A DNA stretch of 6,364 bases from Clostridia bacterium. Lineage in GTDB: Bacteria; Bacillota; Clostridia; Oscillospirales; CAG-272. Positions 4,466-6,364 of the stretch are shown here, piece by piece; position 1 is the stretch's first letter; every line of letters starts with the position of its first letter. The notes beneath the pieces are model-generated. The model had not been told where the DNA came from, searched no databases, and saw nothing but the letters and a program-made list of their open reading frames with translations. Both the position numbers and the translations under genes were made by a program. Location: positions 1 through 6,364 of the forward strand of contig JAFQOC010000395.1 in NCBI GenBank assembly GCA_017420845.1, in the 5' to 3' direction.

Positions 4466-6364
4466 ATGACCAACTGCAAACCTACCGCGGCCGAGATCAA
4501 GGAGAGCCTTGAAATCAAGCTCTCCCGCTTCTTCGGCTGTACCTCTGCCGAGGCCTCCAAGGAACAAATGTACAAGGCCACCGCCATGACCATCCGCGAC
4601 ATTCTCACCGAGAAGCGCGGCTCCTTCAAGAAGAAGGTCAATCAGGCAGGCGGCAAGCGCGTTTACTATATGTGTATGGAGTTCCTCCTGGGCCGTTCCC
4701 TCAAGACCAACGTCTGCAACCTGGGCCTGGATAAGGAATACGCCGAGGCCCTGTCCGCCATGGGCTATACCCTGGACGACCTCTACGAGTGCGAGCCCGA
4801 CGCAGGTCTGGGTAACGGCGGCCTGGGCCGTCTCGCCGCCTGCTTCATGGACTCCCTGTCCTCCCTGGACTACCCCGCCACCGGCTTCTCCATCTGCTAC
4901 GAGTACGGTCTTTTCAAGCAGAAGATCGTGGACGGCATTCAGGTGGAGCTCCCCGACGTCTGGCTCCCCGGCGGTGACGTCTGGCTGGTGCCCCGTACCG
5001 ACCGAGTTTTCAAGGTCCGCTTTGGCGGCCGCATCCGCGAGGAGTGGAAGCCCGACGGCCGTATGGAGGTCATCTACGAGGATGCCGAGGAGCTGGAGGC
5101 CGTTCCCTACGATATGATGATCTCGGGATCCGACTCCGAGGGCGTGTCCCGCCTCCGTCTCTGGAAGGCCAGAAGCATCCAGAACTTCAACATGGGCCTG
5201 TTCTCTCAGGGGCAGTACGCCCGTGCCATGGAGGAGGCTACCAACGCCGATGCCATTTCCAAGGTGCTCTATCCCGCCGACAACCATACCGAGGGTAAAC
5301 TCCTCCGTCTGACCCAGCAGTACTTCCTCTGCTCGGCCTCGGTCCAGTCCATCATCCGCGACCACATGGCGGTCTACGGTACTCTGGACAATCTGGCCGA
5401 CAAGGTGGCCATCCACCTCAACGACACCCCCCCCACCCTCTGTATCCCCGAGCTCATGCGTATCCTTGTGGACGAGTACTTCTATCCCTGGGATCGCGCA
5501 TGGGATATGGTCAAGGAGATCTGCTCCTACACCAACCACACCGTCATGCCCGAGGCCCTGGAGACCTGGAACGAGGACCTCTTCCGCTTGAAGCTCCCCC
5601 GCATCTACGCCATCATCAAGGAGATCAACGAGCGCTTCAGCCGCGAGGCATGGCAGGTCTTCCCCGGCAACTGGCCCCGTCTCTCCAAGATGGCCATCAT
5701 CGGCTACGGCCAGATCCGCATGGCCAACCTGGCCGTCGTCGGCTCCCACTCGGTCAACGGTGTGTCCAAGCTCCATTCCACCATTCTGAAGGACAGCGTA
5801 TTCAAGGACTTCTACCGTATGTACCCCGGCCGCTTCGATAACGTCACCAACGGTATCGCCCATCGCCGCTGGCTGTGCTACTCCAACCCCAAGCTGGCAG
5901 GCCTTTTGGACGAGACCATCGGCACGGGCTACCGCAAGAATCCCGTGGAGCTTGCCGAGTTCGCCAAGTTCGCCGACGACCCCGAGGTGCTGGAGCGCTT
6001 CCGCGCCATCAAGCATGAGAACAAGGAGAACTTCTCCAACCACCTCTACCGCAAGGCCGGCATCCGCCTGGATACCCATGCCGTCTTCGACGTCCAGATC
6101 AAGCGCCTCCACGAGTACAAGCGCCAGCTCCTGAATGCCCTGAACATCATCGGTATGTACCTGGATCTGAAGGACAATCCCAATACGGAATTCACCCCCC
6201 GTACCTTCCTCTTTGCCGCTAAGGCCGCGTCGGGCTACTATATGGCAAAGCGGATCATCATGTTCATCTCCTGCCTCGCCAAGATGATCAACAACGATCC
6301 CGAGGTGAACAAAAAGCTGCGGGTCATCTTCGCCGAAAACTACCGTGTCACCATGGCGGAATAC
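4466..6364 (+). CDS. glgP: Glycogen phosphorylase (GT35 family), 3' partial
   Basis: Glycogen phosphorylase releases glucose-1-phosphate from alpha-1,4-glucan ends with inorganic phosphate and a PLP cofactor. The frame runs from ATG 4466 through 633 codons to the window end with no stop; the family is usually about 750-850 residues. Family motifs appear in order: MEFLLGRSL, GNGGLGRLAACFMDS (116-130, the glycine-rich phosphate loop), YEYGLFKQKI, ISKVLYPADN, LNDTPPTLCIPELMR (318-332), YTNHT (355-359, with His358 matching catalytic His377 of muscle enzyme), GSHSVNGVSKLHS (426-438), VTNGIAHRRW (ending at 469), KRLHEYKRQLLN (starting at 546, with Arg547 and Lys552 as phosphate ligands) and AENYRV (623-628). 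The PLP lysine motif should lie about 30 residues past the end. Pro322 replaces the usual His of LNDTHP. The ribosome binding site is poor (AAAGAAAGTGA upstream). No other glycogen gene is visible here. Confidence 0.96.
   Translation, partial: MTNCKPTAAEIKESLEIKLSRFFGCTSAEASKEQMYKATAMTIRDILTEKRGSFKKKVNQAGGKRVYYMCMEFLLGRSLKTNVCNLGLDKEYAEALSAMGYTLDDLYECEPDAGLGNGGLGRLAACFMDSLSSLDYPATGFSICYEYGLFKQKIVDGIQVELPDVWLPGGDVWLVPRTDRVFKVRFGGRIREEWKPDGRMEVIYEDAEELEAVPYDMMISGSDSEGVSRLRLWKARSIQNFNMGLFSQGQYARAMEEATNADAISKVLYPADNHTEGKLLRLTQQYFLCSASVQSIIRDHMAVYGTLDNLADKVAIHLNDTPPTLCIPELMRILVDEYFYPWDRAWDMVKEICSYTNHTVMPEALETWNEDLFRLKLPRIYAIIKEINERFSREAWQVFPGNWPRLSKMAIIGYGQIRMANLAVVGSHSVNGVSKLHSTILKDSVFKDFYRMYPGRFDNVTNGIAHRRWLCYSNPKLAGLLDETIGTGYRKNPVELAEFAKFADDPEVLERFRAIKHENKENFSNHLYRKAGIRLDTHAVFDVQIKRLHEYKRQLLNALNIIGMYLDLKDNPNTEFTPRTFLFAAKAASGYYMAKRIIMFISCLAKMINNDPEVNKKLRVIFAENYRVTMAEY

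Noticed and set aside
4397..6112. 571-codon open frame on the - strand opposite glgP
   Set aside because: It is in codon register with glgP and results from the lack of TTA, CTA and TCA codons. Its protein is low-complexity (rich in Gly, Val, His, Leu) with no recognisable domain, while the + strand frame matches phosphorylase throughout.

Overview
The window looks like a chromosomal stretch from a GC-rich Firmicute of the gut Clostridia type (Oscillospiraceae/Ruminococcaceae-like). This placement is an inference. It rests on GC-rich coding sequence between AT-rich gaps, AAGGAG-type ribosome binding sites, a sigma-A promoter with an extended -10, a lipoprotein-type solute-binding protein, and a glycogen phosphorylase with clostridial-looking sequence (for example a WLPGGDVWLVPR stretch). 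All genes are on the + strand.

Layout. 1-1550: 3' part of a gene for an ADP-ribosylglycohydrolase (DraG/ARH) family protein, with its N-terminus outside the window. It continues into a long beta-rich C-terminal region ending in what looks like a galactose-binding-type jelly roll. 1551-1740: a gap with a 9-bp hairpin, a good promoter (TATAAT with TGn extension) and a leader with a strong ribosome binding site. 1741-4166: a complete three-gene polar amino acid ABC importer operon in the order binding lipoprotein, permease, ATPase. The first two genes are separated by 100 bases holding a G/A-rich hairpin with a T-rich tail, which could reduce readthrough so that more binding protein than membrane complex is made. 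The permease and ATPase genes overlap by 11 bases. 4167-4465: a 299-base gap dominated by a perfect 27-bp inverted repeat. Each arm is itself a GC-rich hairpin bordered by GTAG/CTAC, which resembles a REP/BIME element. 4466-6364: 5' three quarters of a glycogen phosphorylase gene (glgP), still open at the window end just before the PLP lysine would be reached.

The importer brings an amino acid across the membrane: the lipoprotein captures it, and the permease and ATPase drive uptake. Its substrate cannot be fixed from sequence alone. The glycogen phosphorylase releases glucose-1-phosphate from stored glycogen and shows no obvious link to the importer. The ADP-ribosylglycohydrolase-like gene is likewise a separate unit. 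I see no new multi-gene system here. The points most worth a second look are the REP-like inverted pair, a His-to-Pro substitution in a conserved active-site-region motif of GlgP that coincides with an 8-base C run, the intercistronic hairpin, and the domain architecture of the first gene.
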